Positions 1 through 8,559 of a stretch of 62,346 bases of DNA are shown one piece after another. The notes beneath the pieces were generated by a model. The model worked only from the letters and a program-made list of their open reading frames with translations, did not search any database and was not told the origin of the DNA. The stretch is taken from contig NZ_BMRI01000025.1 of assembly GCF_014648555.1 (NCBI RefSeq), forward strand, positions 37,935-100,280. Direction: 5' to 3'. How positions within the stretch are numbered: the stretch's first letter is position 1; every line of letters starts with the position of its first letter. The translations under genes were made by a program, and so were the position numbers. The DNA is from Kitasatospora griseola (GTDB lineage: Bacteria > Actinomycetota > Actinomycetes > Streptomycetales > Streptomycetaceae).

Positions 1-204
1 CCCCGCGCCCGCCTCGATCCGCCCGTCCGGGCGGCCGCGCTCGGGTGCTCGGACGCCTCCGCTCCCGCCCGGGCCCAGCCCAGCCGTCGGCGTTGCGGGC
101 CGGGTGGGTCAGCACGTGCCCGCGCGACCGGCCCGGCGACAGCGACGGCGCGCGGACGTCGGCATCGGTGAGCCGGGAAGCACGCCCGGCCGCCGCGGCG
201 CGGC
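1..204 (-). pseudogene. Remnant of a mycothiol-dependent maleylpyruvate isomerase family gene
   Basis: Read on the minus strand just below the TetR stop codon, one frame gives SRLTDADVRAPSL, then RGHVLTHPARNADG. This is the typical N-terminal signature of the actinobacterial DinB-fold, mycothiol-dependent isomerase family, whose histidine lies in the HVLTH segment. No start codon precedes it. After NADG the frame degrades, and similarity seems to resume in another frame (EHPSAAAR, then GRIEAGAG) towards the window edge. I read it as a decayed copy whose 3' part may lie outside the window. The family assignment rests on memory of the motif only. The alternative is chance similarity in GC-rich sequence. 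Confidence 0.42.
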
Positions 205-840
205 TCAGCGCGGGGCCAGGCCGTCCACCACCAGGTCGACCAGGGATGTCAGGAAGGCCGGGGTGACGGGCTCCCCGAGCAGCAGGTGGCGGGCGAACAG
301 GGGGCTCATCAGCGCCTCGACCGCCGCCCGGGGGTCGACGTCCGGGCGGATCTCACCGCGTTCGGCGGCCCGGCGCAGCAGGGTCTCGGCGCGTTCCAGC
401 CGCTCGGCCCAGTAGGCGTCGCGGCCGCTGCGGGTCTCGGCGGTGGCCGGGGCGATGCTCAGGTGGAGCAGTGCGGGCCCTTCGGGGGTGGCGAGGAACG
501 CGCCGAGGGCGGTGAGGAGTTGGCGCAGGTCCTCGCGCAGGCTGCCAGTGTCGGGCAGCGGCAGGGCGTGGTCGGTGTAGTCGGCGAGCGCCTCGCGGAG
601 CAGCTGCTCGCGGGTGCCCCAGTTGCGGTAGACGGACGTCTCGTGCACGCCGGCCGCCGCCGCGACGGCCGAGACGCTGGCCGCGTCGAGCCCGCCCTCG
701 GCGAGCAGTCGCACGGTGGCGTCGAGCACGGCCCGCCGCATGGCGGCGCCGCGCCGGCGCAGCGGGGTCGCGGCCCTGCCCTCGGGCAACGCATCGTCGA
801 CCGGCTGCTTCGTGGACCCCGTCCGCTTCTCCTTCGACAC
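205..840 (-). CDS. TetR family transcriptional regulator
   Basis: A 211-residue protein with the TetR layout. A basic N-terminal tail is followed by a helix-turn-helix at about residues 35-82 (VLDATVRLLAEGG, then AAGVHETSVYRNWGTREQLL). The C-terminal half is an all-helical ligand-binding and dimerisation region, as in TetR_C domains. It is divergent from the alcohol dehydrogenase gene at 987. The 146-bp gap holds an inverted repeat at 864-905, so the simplest inference is that it represses itself and the dehydrogenase. The inducer is unknown. The ATG start at 840 gives a natural length for the family. Confidence 0.9.
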   Translation of the reverse strand: MSKEKRTGSTKQPVDDALPEGRAATPLRRRGAAMRRAVLDATVRLLAEGGLDAASVSAVAAAAGVHETSVYRNWGTREQLLREALADYTDHALPLPDTGSLREDLRQLLTALGAFLATPEGPALLHLSIAPATAETRSGRDAYWAERLERAETLLRRAAERGEIRPDVDPRAAVEALMSPLFARHLLLGEPVTPAFLTSLVDLVVDGLAPR

Positions 841-863
841 GCCCGAAGCCTAACGCAGGCCTT

Positions 864-914
864 CTTGCATTGCCGCGTACCGCGTCGTAGCCTCGGTAAT
901 GCAAGTCGCCTTGC
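864..914. promoter_or_regulatory. Inverted-repeat operator between tetR and adh genes
   Basis: Arms CTTGCATTGCCG (864-875) and CGGTAATGCAAG (894-905) are complementary at 11 of 12 positions. A second small dyad, GCAAG-tcgc-CTTGC, follows at 901-914. The repeats sit between the divergent TetR and alcohol dehydrogenase genes, where a TetR dimer would be expected to bind. The repeats are seen directly; binding by the adjacent regulator is inference. Confidence 0.42.
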
Positions 915-986
915 GATACATCCTCGGCAGGGCGCTGCGGCAACGAGGCCGCCGACATGCCCGCCGTCGGCCGGAGAGGATCGACC

Positions 987-1997
987 ATGGCCCGGATGCG
1001 TGCCGTCCGCCTGCACCTGCCCACCCGCAAGCTGAGCGTCGAGGAGGTGGAGCGCCCCGTCCCCGTCCCCGGCCAGGTACTGATCAAGGTGGAGGCGGCC
1101 GGTGTCTGCCTGTCCGACGTCCACCTGATCGACGGCTCGCTGACCCCGCTGTACCTCCCCGGCGAGAGCGTCACGCTCGGGCACGAAGTCGCGGGCACCG
1201 TCGCCGAGCTGGGCGAGGACGCGGGCGCCTGGAAGGTCGGCGACCGGGTCGTGCTGCAGGCCGGCGAGAAGCGTGACGGCATCACCTGGACGCGCGGAGT
1301 CGACTACGACGGCGGCTGGGCCGAGTACGCGCTCGCCCGCAAGGACACGCTGATCCGGCTGCCCGAGTCGATCCCGTTCGAGCAGGGCTCGATCATTCCC
1401 GACGCCGTCTCCACCCCGTGGGGCGCCATCACCACGACCGGCCAGGTGCGGCCCGCCGAGCCGGTCGGCGTGTGGGGCGTCGGCGGCCTCGGCGCGCACG
1501 GCGTGCAGCTGCTGCGGGCGATCGGCGCGAACCCCGTCATCGCCGTGGACCCCTCCCCCGCCGCCCGCGAGCGCGCCCTCGCCTTCGGCGCGGACCTGGT
1601 CCTGGACTCGGCCGACCCGGAGCTCGCCGCCAAGATCGGTGCCGCGACCGCCGGGGCCGGCCTGGCCGCCGCCTTCGACTTCGCCGGTGTCCCGGCCGTG
1701 CGCGAGCAGGCGATGACCGTCCTCGGCGCGCACGGGCGACTGGTGCTCGTCGGCCTGACCGACCAGCCGCTGACGGTCGCCAACAGCGTCCGCTTCTCCT
1801 ACCTGCAGCAGCAGATCCTCGGCCACTACGGCTCGGAGGAGAACGCCGTCCCCCAGCTGATCTCCCTCGCCGCCGACGGCCGGCTGGACTTCTCCCGCTC
1901 GGTCAGCGAGGTCCTCCCGCTGGAGCAGGCAGCGGAGGCCGTCGAGCGCCTGCACACCAAGCAGGGCAACCCGATCCGCCTGATCCTCAAGCCCTGA
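987..1997 (+). CDS. Zinc-type alcohol dehydrogenase (MDR superfamily)
   Basis: A medium-chain dehydrogenase/reductase of 336 residues, predicted to oxidise or reduce an alcohol/aldehyde with NAD(P). The N-terminal GroES-like domain has the catalytic zinc ligand Cys41 (GVCLSDVH) and the GHE motif at 65-67. The Rossmann fold carries GVGGLGAHG near residue 161. The start at 987 was chosen because GGAGAGGA (972-979) precedes it; an upstream ATG at 957 is less likely. Oddly, the four-cysteine structural zinc lobe of classical ADHs is absent and is replaced by LQAGEKRDGITWTRG. It ends just before a very strong hairpin and is probably controlled by the divergent TetR. Confidence 0.92.
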   Translation: MARMRAVRLHLPTRKLSVEEVERPVPVPGQVLIKVEAAGVCLSDVHLIDGSLTPLYLPGESVTLGHEVAGTVAELGEDAGAWKVGDRVVLQAGEKRDGITWTRGVDYDGGWAEYALARKDTLIRLPESIPFEQGSIIPDAVSTPWGAITTTGQVRPAEPVGVWGVGGLGAHGVQLLRAIGANPVIAVDPSPAARERALAFGADLVLDSADPELAAKIGAATAGAGLAAAFDFAGVPAVREQAMTVLGAHGRLVLVGLTDQPLTVANSVRFSYLQQQILGHYGSEENAVPQLISLAADGRLDFSRSVSEVLPLEQAAEAVERLHTKQGNPIRLILKP

Positions 1998-2017
1998 CGC
2001 CCCGCCGGTGCGTTCCG

Positions 2018-2093
2018 CGCCGCCACGACACCACCGCAGCCCCGTCCGATCAGGTAGCCGATCGGGCGGGGCTGCGGTGGTGTCGTGGCGGCG
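2018..2093. terminator. Very long hairpin terminator downstream of the alcohol dehydrogenase
   Basis: Two 34-base arms (2018-2051 and 2060-2093) are complementary except for one position that can form a G-U pair in RNA, with an 8-base loop AGGTAGCC. There is no T-run, as is usual for actinomycete terminators. It lies 20 bases after the dehydrogenase stop codon and faces the end of the patatin remnant on the other strand, so it could terminate in both directions. Confidence 0.85.
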
Positions 2094-2095
2094 GC

Positions 2096-2455
2096 TCAGG
2101 CCGGGTCGGACCCGGCCTTAACTCCGCCGCGGCCGCGGCGGCCTGGGTGCCGCCCCTCCCGGTGGGCCGGCACCCAGGCCGTCCGGTCGTTCAGGTCCGG
2201 GCCGAACGCGTGCAGCGAGGCCGGGTCGGGCTCGACGGTCAGCACGGTGTGCGCGGCGGCGATCGCGATCTGGTGGTGGAGCAGCTCGCGCGGGACCAGG
2301 TGCGCCCGCGGGTCGATCACCACCAGAGTGCGGGCCCCGGCCGCGAGCGCGGCGTTGGTCGCCGACCGCAGCGAACCGTCCAGCTACCGGCGACCGTCAC
2401 GGGGATCAGCAGCCGCCGGTCGGCGCCGTCCCCCGGCTTCCCGGTCCACCCGTCC
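2096..2455 (-). pseudogene. C-terminal remnant of a patatin-like phospholipase
   Basis: The minus strand encodes LDGSLRSATNAALAAGA followed by RTLVVIDPRAHLVP, ending at a stop near 2096. The DG[S/G] plus R-S-x-T-N segment is the conserved region around the catalytic aspartate of bacterial patatin-like proteins. Immediately upstream, another frame reads RRLLIPVTVAG, which is what normally precedes that motif. The two frames would join if one base were added near 2393, so the fragment carries a frameshift. The N-terminal two thirds, including the GxSxG nucleophile elbow, are missing. I therefore call it a dead fragment. Confidence 0.45.
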
Positions 2456-2566
2456 ATACGCATGCATGCGCCCGCTCGGCGCACGGGAATTGCGGGTGCT
2501 CCGGCGGGCGGCGAGGTTGGGCCCGGGGCGTTTCGGCCCCGATCGCCCCGTCTCCAAGGAGTCCTC

Positions 2567-2860
2567 GTGCGACGCCTCGCAACCGTGCTCGGCACCCTCG
2601 CCACCGCGGCCACCATGGCCCTCGCCCTCCCGGACGCCGCCTCCGCGGCCACCGGGACGCTCGTCATCGCCCCCAACCAGACCATCGAGAATCCGAGCGG
2701 CTGCTACAACGCGCAGATCTTCCCGCTCATCCTGCGCAACGAGACCAACGAGTACGCCCTCGTGTACGACGGCTCGAACTGCACCGGCCAGGTGATCGCG
2801 GTCGTTCCTCCCGGCGGCAGCACGACCCAGGAGTTCGGCCAGAGCGTGTACATCGCCTGA
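2567..2860 (+). CDS. Small secreted protein with a two-cysteine C-terminal domain
   Basis: A 97-residue secreted protein. The GTG start at 2567 follows AAGGAG (2556-2561) at good spacing. Residues 1-29 form a Sec signal peptide (RRLATVLGTLATAATMALA, then an A-A-S-A-A cleavage region). The mature part, about 68 residues, contains exactly two cysteines (PSGCYN and DGSNCTG), probably forming a disulfide, and many Thr/Asn residues. It resembles small extracellular proteins of unknown function common in streptomycetes. No catalytic motif is visible and the function is not assigned. Confidence 0.75.
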   Translation: MRRLATVLGTLATAATMALALPDAASAATGTLVIAPNQTIENPSGCYNAQIFPLILRNETNEYALVYDGSNCTGQVIAVVPPGGSTTQEFGQSVYIA

Positions 2861-3000
2861 GGACCGACCCTCCCGGCCGGGGCCTGCCCGAGCGGCGACG
2901 CGGTCGGCCCGTCCCGGGCAGGTCCGGCACCCGAGCCTGCCGCCGACGGGCGACGGAATTTCGTTCGCGTCCGCGCGGGTTCGTGTTGAATGCTGGCGGA

Positions 3001-3909
3001 ATGACGCTGCACGAGGACGAGATCCCGACCGACGAGTCCCTGGTCCGCCGCCTGCTGGCGCAACAGCGGCCGGAGTGGGCCGAGTTGTCGATCCGGCCCG
3101 CCGGGTCGGGCACCGACAACCGGATGTTCCGGCTCGGTGACGGACTGCTGGTGCGGCTGCCGCGGACGCCGGGGACGGCGGGTGCGGTACGCAAGGAGCA
3201 GGTCTGGCTGCCGCGGCTGGCACCGGAGTTGGCGTGCGAGGTGCCGGAGCCGGTGCACGAGGGCGTGCCGGGGAGCGGGTTCCCGCTCCCGTGGTCGGTG
3301 TACCGGTGGATCGAGGGCGCCGAGCCCGGTCCCGACTCGGTGCCCGACTGGGGCGTCTTCGGGACGGAGCTGGCGGCGGCGGTCCGCAGCCTGCACGCCC
3401 TCCCGCTGCCGCCCGAGGACGCGAGGGAAGGCCTCCACTGGTACCGGGGCGGCGAGTTGGCGCCCTGCGACCCCTGGGTCGGCGAGTACTTCGCCCAGGC
3501 CCGCATGCTCCCCGGCCTCGACCTGGATCTCGACCGTCTGCAGGCGATCTGGCACGCGGCACACGCCCTGCCCGCCCCGGCCGGCCCCCGGGTGTGGCTG
3601 CACGGCGACCTGAAGCCGTCCAACGTGCTGGTCCAGGACGGCCGGCTGCGCGCGGTGATCGACTTCGGCGGCCTGTCGATCGGCTTCCCGGACGCCGAGC
3701 ACGCCCCGCTGTGGGACTTCCCGGCCGCCGCCCGCCACGCCTACCGCGCCGCCCTCGACGTCAACGAGCAGACGTGGCAACGGGCTTGCGGTTGGGCGGT
3801 GGCCGTGGCGATCGCCGGAGTGCCGTACTACTGGGAGAGCGACCCGGCCTTCGCCGCCGAGTGCGTCGCCCGCCTGCGCGCCGTCCTGGACGACCCGGCC
3901 GGGCTCTGA
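3001..3909 (+). CDS. Aminoglycoside phosphotransferase (APH) family kinase
   Basis: A 302-residue kinase-like protein of the APH/choline kinase superfamily. The catalytic-loop motif HGDLKPSNVLV begins near residue 201 and the metal-binding IDFGG near 220. An N-terminal lobe (IRPAGSGTDNRMFRLGDGLLVRLPR) matches the nucleotide-binding sheet of APH-like enzymes. The substrate could be an antibiotic, a small metabolite or an unknown; resistance cannot be claimed from sequence. The ATG at 3001 is used, but an in-frame GTG at 2983 would add six residues and neither has a clear ribosome binding site. Confidence 0.85.
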   Translation: MTLHEDEIPTDESLVRRLLAQQRPEWAELSIRPAGSGTDNRMFRLGDGLLVRLPRTPGTAGAVRKEQVWLPRLAPELACEVPEPVHEGVPGSGFPLPWSVYRWIEGAEPGPDSVPDWGVFGTELAAAVRSLHALPLPPEDAREGLHWYRGGELAPCDPWVGEYFAQARMLPGLDLDLDRLQAIWHAAHALPAPAGPRVWLHGDLKPSNVLVQDGRLRAVIDFGGLSIGFPDAEHAPLWDFPAAARHAYRAALDVNEQTWQRACGWAVAVAIAGVPYYWESDPAFAAECVARLRAVLDDPAGL

Positions 3910-3931
3910 CCCTCCCACCGCCGCCGAACGG

Positions 3932-4693
3932 TCAGCGCTCCGGCACCACCGCGTGGGCCGGCACGGAGAGTTCGAACGGCCGCAGCGCGTCGGCCCGTTC
4001 GTTCCACAGCTCGGCGTCCACGGTGTCGCGCCGGCACAGGGAGGGCGGCGGGCGCAGGCCGTGGGCGCTCAGCAGGGTGTCCATCTCCTCGACGGCGAGG
4101 AAGGCCCGCCACGGCTCGCCGCCCTCGGCGGCCGCAGCCTGCACCTGCTCGGCGTAGGCCTGCCCGGCCGGGTCGCGGTGGTCGGCGGGCAGCAGGTGTT
4201 CGGCGATCAGCTCGGCGCCGGGCGCGAACTCGCCGATGGTGGACAGCACTTGGCCGATCGCCTCGACGCCCAGGTACCTGGTGACGCCCAGCCGGCTGAC
4301 CACGGCCGGTCGCGCCGGGTCGAACCCGGCGGCCGTCAGAGCGGCGGTCAGTGCACGCGCCCCGGCCTGTTCGAGATCGAACGGAACGAAGGACACCGTG
4401 GGCGGGAGGGTGATCCCGGCGTCGGCCAGGCGGGCCTGCTTCCACTCCTGGGTGTGCGGGTGGTCCACCTCGAACACCCTTATGCCGTCCGCGAGTTCGC
4501 TGCGGCAGGCGAAGGAGTCCAGGCCCGCGCCGAGCACCACGTACTGAGCGATTCCGTGTCGGGCCACAGCCTCGGCGAGGCGTTCCTCGGCGCAGCGGCT
4601 GCGGGGTGACGGCGGTCGTCCGGGCGCCGGCCAGGATCGGATGGGAGCCGAACGCGTGGTGGCAGCCGAGGAGTTCCTCGGCGCGCTCGCCGA
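3932..4693 (-). pseudogene. Frameshifted SAM-dependent methyltransferase (leucine carboxyl methyltransferase family)
   Basis: The open part (4567 to 3932, 211 residues if a GTG start is forced) contains the family hallmark QYVVLGAGLDSFACR, the FEVDHP motif and a typical C-terminal half of PF04072-type methyltransferases. The usual N-terminal 60-80 residues are missing. Upstream, a different frame reads VGERAEELLGCHHAFGS and ILAGARTTAVT, which joins smoothly to SRCAEERLAEAVARHG if one G is removed from the GGGG run at 4603-4606. No start codon lies in that upstream frame before the neighbouring gene. I read it as an inactivated or mis-sequenced copy. A short GTG-initiated protein remains possible but would lack part of the SAM site. 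Confidence 0.65.
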
Positions 4694-5269
4694 CTATCGG
4701 CGTCGCCGCCGCTGACTCCCCGCCCGTGGGGCGTCCTCGGCCATGGCGACTCCGTACGCCGCCTCGGCGGAGACCAGCACCAGGAAGCTGCCGAGCACGG
4801 CGAACACCGCCGGAACGCCGGTGAGGATCCGCACCTCGGCTCCCCGACGCCGCTCGTACTCGGCCCGGTCGATCCCGGTGCGCACCAACGTCCGCCCGTT
4901 CGGGCCGAGTTCACGCTTCGTCCAGGAGTATCCGGACTCGTCCTTGTGGACCTCGGCCGCGCCCCCGCCGGTCGCCAGCCCGACGGCGAGCAGGCAGGCC
5001 GCCACCGCGTAGCAGACCCGCACGCTGCGCGGCAGCAGCCACAGGTACTTCAGCAGGCCGCAACCCCTGCGCAGGAGCGGCACCGACCAGGAACGCGCCA
5101 GTGCGGCACCGAACACCAGGACGATCGCCACCAGGGTCGAGCCCCATAACCACACCGGCGCCGCCCACCGCAACGGCGGCGCGGTGGCCGCAAGGCAGAG
5201 CACTTCGACGGCGCACAGCACCCACGCCACCACGAAGTGCACCCGGTGACCGCCCTGCAGAACCCGCAC
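4694..5269 (-). CDS. Integral membrane protein of unknown function
   Basis: A 191-residue protein with four likely membrane helices, at about residues 8-28, 38-58, 82-102 and 148-172. A hydrophilic loop between helices 3 and 4 is rich in charged residues, including KDESGYSWTKRELG and RAEYERRRGAE. The C-terminus is very basic (QRRRRR). The start is a GTG at 5269. No family is recognised and no catalytic residues stand out. It lies head to tail with the degraded methyltransferase and its coding sequence ends where the remnant's N-terminus should be, suggesting the junction was formed by a deletion. Confidence 0.7.
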   Translation of the reverse strand: MRVLQGGHRVHFVVAWVLCAVEVLCLAATAPPLRWAAPVWLWGSTLVAIVLVFGAALARSWSVPLLRRGCGLLKYLWLLPRSVRVCYAVAACLLAVGLATGGGAAEVHKDESGYSWTKRELGPNGRTLVRTGIDRAEYERRRGAEVRILTGVPAVFAVLGSFLVLVSAEAAYGVAMAEDAPRAGSQRRRRR

Positions 5270-5369
5270 GCCCCACCCCGTTCACCCGACACCCCGAATG
5301 CCCGCGCAGCCTATCCCCGGCCGCACCCCGCAGGGCACCCTTGCGCTTCCGGGCCGCCCCTCGGGGAGA

Positions 5370-5402
5370 GACCCTGCGGGGCCGAGCACGGCCCGCAGGG
5401 TC
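5370..5402. terminator. Hairpin terminator
   Basis: GACCCTGCGGG (5370-5380) and CCCGCAGGGTC (5392-5402) form a perfect 11-bp stem. It lies 55 bases past the stop codon of the minus-strand secreted-protein gene at 5457 and is a plausible terminator for it. Confidence 0.5.
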
Positions 5403-5456
5403 CCGGACGCACCGGGGCGGACGTCGACGCCTAGCCGACAGGCGACTATGCCTGGA

Positions 5457-5837
5457 TCAGGGGCACTTGGGGATCCAGTTGTTGTGGAACGCGGCAGCAC
5501 CGTCGACATAGGGGGCGAAGACCCAGCCGCCGACCTGCTGGTACGGGGCGCCTCCGTAGATCTCCTGGAAGGCGTGGTACCACACGTTGCCGAAGTTGCC
5601 GACACTGCCGCCGGCGGTCCAGCAGTTCACCGCGACCGAGTCGCCGGGGTGCAGGTCGGGCACCCCGACCTTGGCGGAGCCCGCGTTGGGCGCCGAGTAG
5701 ACACCGGCGCTGTAGGTGTTGCCGAGAGCGATCACCGTGCTGGCCGAGGCCTGCGCGCCACCGGTCCCGACGGCGGCCGTGGTCGCCGCGACGAGAGCGA
5801 CGGTGGACACGGCCGCACGCCTGAGTATCTTGCCCAT
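5457..5837 (-). CDS. Small secreted protein, SH3-like
   Basis: A 126-residue exported protein. The ATG at 5837 follows an AAGGGGGA ribosome binding site. Residues 1-32 form a signal peptide with an ASA cleavage region. The mature part is short β-rich sequence (VGVPDLHPGDSVAVNCW, VWYHAFQEI, QQVGGWVFAPYVDG) with two cysteines, similar in layout to bacterial SH3-type extracellular domains, where G-W-V-F-A-P-Y is typical of the end of the fold. No enzymatic residue is apparent. It probably binds cell wall or another surface ligand, but that is inference. It is transcribed away from the RecD2 gene. Confidence 0.75.
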   Translation of the reverse strand: MGKILRRAAVSTVALVAATTAAVGTGGAQASASTVIALGNTYSAGVYSAPNAGSAKVGVPDLHPGDSVAVNCWTAGGSVGNFGNVWYHAFQEIYGGAPYQQVGGWVFAPYVDGAAAFHNNWIPKCP

Positions 5838-6165
5838 GGCTGATCCCCCTTGAGTTGCACGTGGTTGAGGCGCTCATAACAACAGGGGCGGGAAGGGGGT
5901 TGCCATCCGGTTTTCGGACAACGTCGGTTCTCCGGGCCGCGCCGGTGGGGGCGCTCCGACGTCGGCCACCGCCGGGCAACGAAGTGTGACGAGCGCGCGG
6001 AGGGTTCGGGAAGGGCGCGGCCGAGGGCCGCCCCGCAGCGAACCGGTCCGGCGGACGCCGCGCTCGGGGAATTTCCGGCAAATACCTGCGAAGCACCGCC
6101 CCGCGCTCCATGATCGGGCCATGGACGACACCGCGGCCGCGGCGCAGCAGCACTGGGGAACGACC
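5838..6165. other. Divergent intergenic region
   Basis: 328 bases between the minus-strand secreted-protein gene and the plus-strand RecD2-like gene. It must hold both promoters. The secreted gene's ribosome binding site is obvious, but I see no further strong palindrome or clear -10/-35 pair. The first 45 bases before 6166 are in frame with the helicase and could be translated if ATG 6121 is used. Confidence 0.4.
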
Positions 6166-8454
6166 ATGGAGCAGCAGGCCGGGACGGGCAGCGTCGTCGA
6201 GACGGTGGACGGCATCGTCGAGCGGATCCTGTTCGTCGGGAGCAACGGCTTCACCGCTCTGCGGCTGGGCCTGGAGAGCGGTGAGAGCCTGACCGCGAAG
6301 GGCGAGGTCCTGGTCGGCGTCCAGCCCGGCGAGACCCTGGAGATCACCGGCACCCGCGCCCAACACCCGGTCTACGGGCCGGAGTTCCACACCACCGGAT
6401 GCCGCTACATCGAGCCCGCGACCGTCCACGCGATCCGCAGGTACCTCGCGTCGGGCCTGGTCCGCGGCATCGGCCCGAAACTCGCCGACGCCATCGTCGA
6501 CCAGTTCGGGCTCGACACCCTGCAGATCATCGACACCACCCCCGCCCGGCTGCGGGAGGTCCACCTGATCGGCGAGGCCCGGCACGCCGGAATCGTCGCG
6601 GCCTGGCAGGTCCACCAGGAGATCCGCCAGCTGATGGTCCTCCTGCAGGGCGCCGGCGTCTCCCCCACCCACGCACCCCGCATCGCCCACCACTTCCGGG
6701 TGGAGAAGGGCGAGGCCCACGACGTCGCCGACGTCCTGGACATCGTCCAGGACACCCCCTACCGCCTCACCGAAGTCTTCCGGATCGGCTTCGCGACGGC
6801 GGACAAGCTCGCCCTGTCACTGGGCTGGCCCGAACGCAGCCCCGAGCGGCTGCAGGCCGCCCTCGTCCACACCCTCGACGACGCCTCCGTCCGCGAAGGC
6901 CAGACCTTCCTGTGGGACGCCGAGCTGTTCCGCAGGACGTGCGCGAACCTCCGCGACGACGAGCTGGCCCCGCTGCTGCCCGACCAGCTCGACCGGCTCA
7001 CCGCCGACCGCCGCGTCGTCGTCCAGGACCTCCCCCACCGCGGCCGCCTGCGCCCGGCGGTGTTCCCGCCGCGCCTGCACGCCGCCGAGGTCTCCGCCGC
7101 GACCCGGATCGCCCGCCTGCGCACCACCCCCACCCGCCTGGCGGCCCGGCACCCCTGGCGGCAGGGCCCGTCGCCGCTGGTGGACAGCAGCGTCCAGCTG
7201 ACGCAGCGCCAGGAGGACGCCGTCCTGATGGCCGTCACCGAGCCGGTGTCGGTGCTCACCGGAGGCCCGGGCTGCGGCAAGTCGTTCACCGTCAGCGCGA
7301 TCCTCGACCTCGTCGAAGCGGTCGGCGGCCGGGTCTCGCTGGCCGCGCCCACCGGCCGCGCCGCCAAGCGCCTGTCCGAGCTCACCGGCCGCCCGGCCAC
7401 CACCGTCCACCGCATGATCGGCAAGCCCAGGGAGGACGACGCCGGCCCGCTGAGCCTGTTCGACGCCCACGAACCCCTCGACGGCGCCGACCTGGTCGTC
7501 ATCGACGAAGCGTCCATGCTCGAACTCCCCCTGCTGGAGCGCCTGCTGACCAAGCTCCCGGCCGGTGCGCACCTGCTGCTGGTCGGAGACGTCCACCAAC
7601 TCCCCAGCGTCGGCCCAGGCCAGGTGCTGCGCGACCTGCTGTCCGTCGAGGCCGTCCCCCGCACCGAACTCGACACGATCTTCCGCCAGGCGGGCGCCAG
7701 CACCATCCCGCCCAACGCCCACCGCATCCGCCATGGTCAAGTCACGGTCAACGGTGGCGAGTTCTGGTTCCTGCCCACCCCGGACCACGCCATCGCCGAC
7801 ACCGTGGTCGACCTCGTCACCCGCCGGCTCCCGACGACCTACCGCGTCCGCCCCGAGGAGGTCCAGGTCCTGGCCCCCTCCACCAAAGGCCCGGCCGGCA
7901 CCCGCGACCTCGCCCTGGCAATCCAGAACGTCGTCAACCCCCACAAGGACGGCTCACCCCAGCACTTCGCCGACGGCCGGCCCTTCCGCCTCCGCGATCG
8001 CGTCATCGCCATCCGCAACGACGTCCGCAAGGGCGTCCTCAACGGCACCACCGGCACCGTCACCGCCATCGACGACAAGGAACGCCGCCTCCACGTCCTT
8101 ACGGACGACGGCTCCACCGCGCTGTACGGCTTCGAGGAACTCGACGAGCTCCTCCACGCCTACGCCGTCACCGTCCACCGCTCCCAGGGCAGCGAGTACC
8201 CCGTCGTGGTCGTCCCCCTCACCAAAACCTCCTCCTACCTCCTGCTGCGCCGCAACCTCCTCTACACCGCCGTCACCCGCGCCCGCCGCGTCGTCGTCCT
8301 GCTCGGCGACCCCGCAGCCCTCGCCGACGCGATCGGACGACCCGCCGACCCCCGCAACTCCTCCCTCGCCCCACGCCTGCACGAACTCCTCACCGGCACC
8401 GCCCTGTTGCCCCGCCCCACCCGCGGCCCCGACGGCCAGGCCACCCTCTGCTGA
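6166..8454 (+). CDS. recD2: RecD2-type ATP-dependent DNA helicase
   Basis: A superfamily 1B 5'-3' helicase of about 762 residues, cytoplasmic, of the RecD2 type that acts without RecBC. The N-terminal OB-like region is followed by a helix-hairpin-helix segment (LVRGIGPKLADAIVDQFG). The motor has Walker A GGPGCGKS near residue 366, VVIDEASM (Walker B) near 444, motif III GDVHQLPSVGPGQ, and the C-terminal VHRSQGSEYP and YTAVTRAR motifs. ATG 6166 is chosen because GGGGAAC precedes it; ATG 6121 lacks a binding site. The frame stays open after the TGA stop into the next ORF, which is unusual. Expected role: DNA repair or processing. Confidence 0.92.
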   Translation: MEQQAGTGSVVETVDGIVERILFVGSNGFTALRLGLESGESLTAKGEVLVGVQPGETLEITGTRAQHPVYGPEFHTTGCRYIEPATVHAIRRYLASGLVRGIGPKLADAIVDQFGLDTLQIIDTTPARLREVHLIGEARHAGIVAAWQVHQEIRQLMVLLQGAGVSPTHAPRIAHHFRVEKGEAHDVADVLDIVQDTPYRLTEVFRIGFATADKLALSLGWPERSPERLQAALVHTLDDASVREGQTFLWDAELFRRTCANLRDDELAPLLPDQLDRLTADRRVVVQDLPHRGRLRPAVFPPRLHAAEVSAATRIARLRTTPTRLAARHPWRQGPSPLVDSSVQLTQRQEDAVLMAVTEPVSVLTGGPGCGKSFTVSAILDLVEAVGGRVSLAAPTGRAAKRLSELTGRPATTVHRMIGKPREDDAGPLSLFDAHEPLDGADLVVIDEASMLELPLLERLLTKLPAGAHLLLVGDVHQLPSVGPGQVLRDLLSVEAVPRTELDTIFRQAGASTIPPNAHRIRHGQVTVNGGEFWFLPTPDHAIADTVVDLVTRRLPTTYRVRPEEVQVLAPSTKGPAGTRDLALAIQNVVNPHKDGSPQHFADGRPFRLRDRVIAIRNDVRKGVLNGTTGTVTAIDDKERRLHVLTDDGSTALYGFEELDELLHAYAVTVHRSQGSEYPVVVVPLTKTSSYLLLRRNLLYTAVTRARRVVVLLGDPAALADAIGRPADPRNSSLAPRLHELLTGTALLPRPTRGPDGQATLC

Positions 8455-8559
8455 ACCCGCACACCGGGCCCGGGCAGAAGAGCACCCTGCCTGCGAGATC
8501 CGCACCGACATCCATTTGGTCTGCGCGCCACACCCGAACAGAAACGAGGACCGAACCCC

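Noticed and set aside
2983..3909. Antibiotic resistance call for the APH-like kinase
   Set aside because: The fold motifs are clear but the family includes many non-resistance kinases; no substrate evidence in sequence or context.
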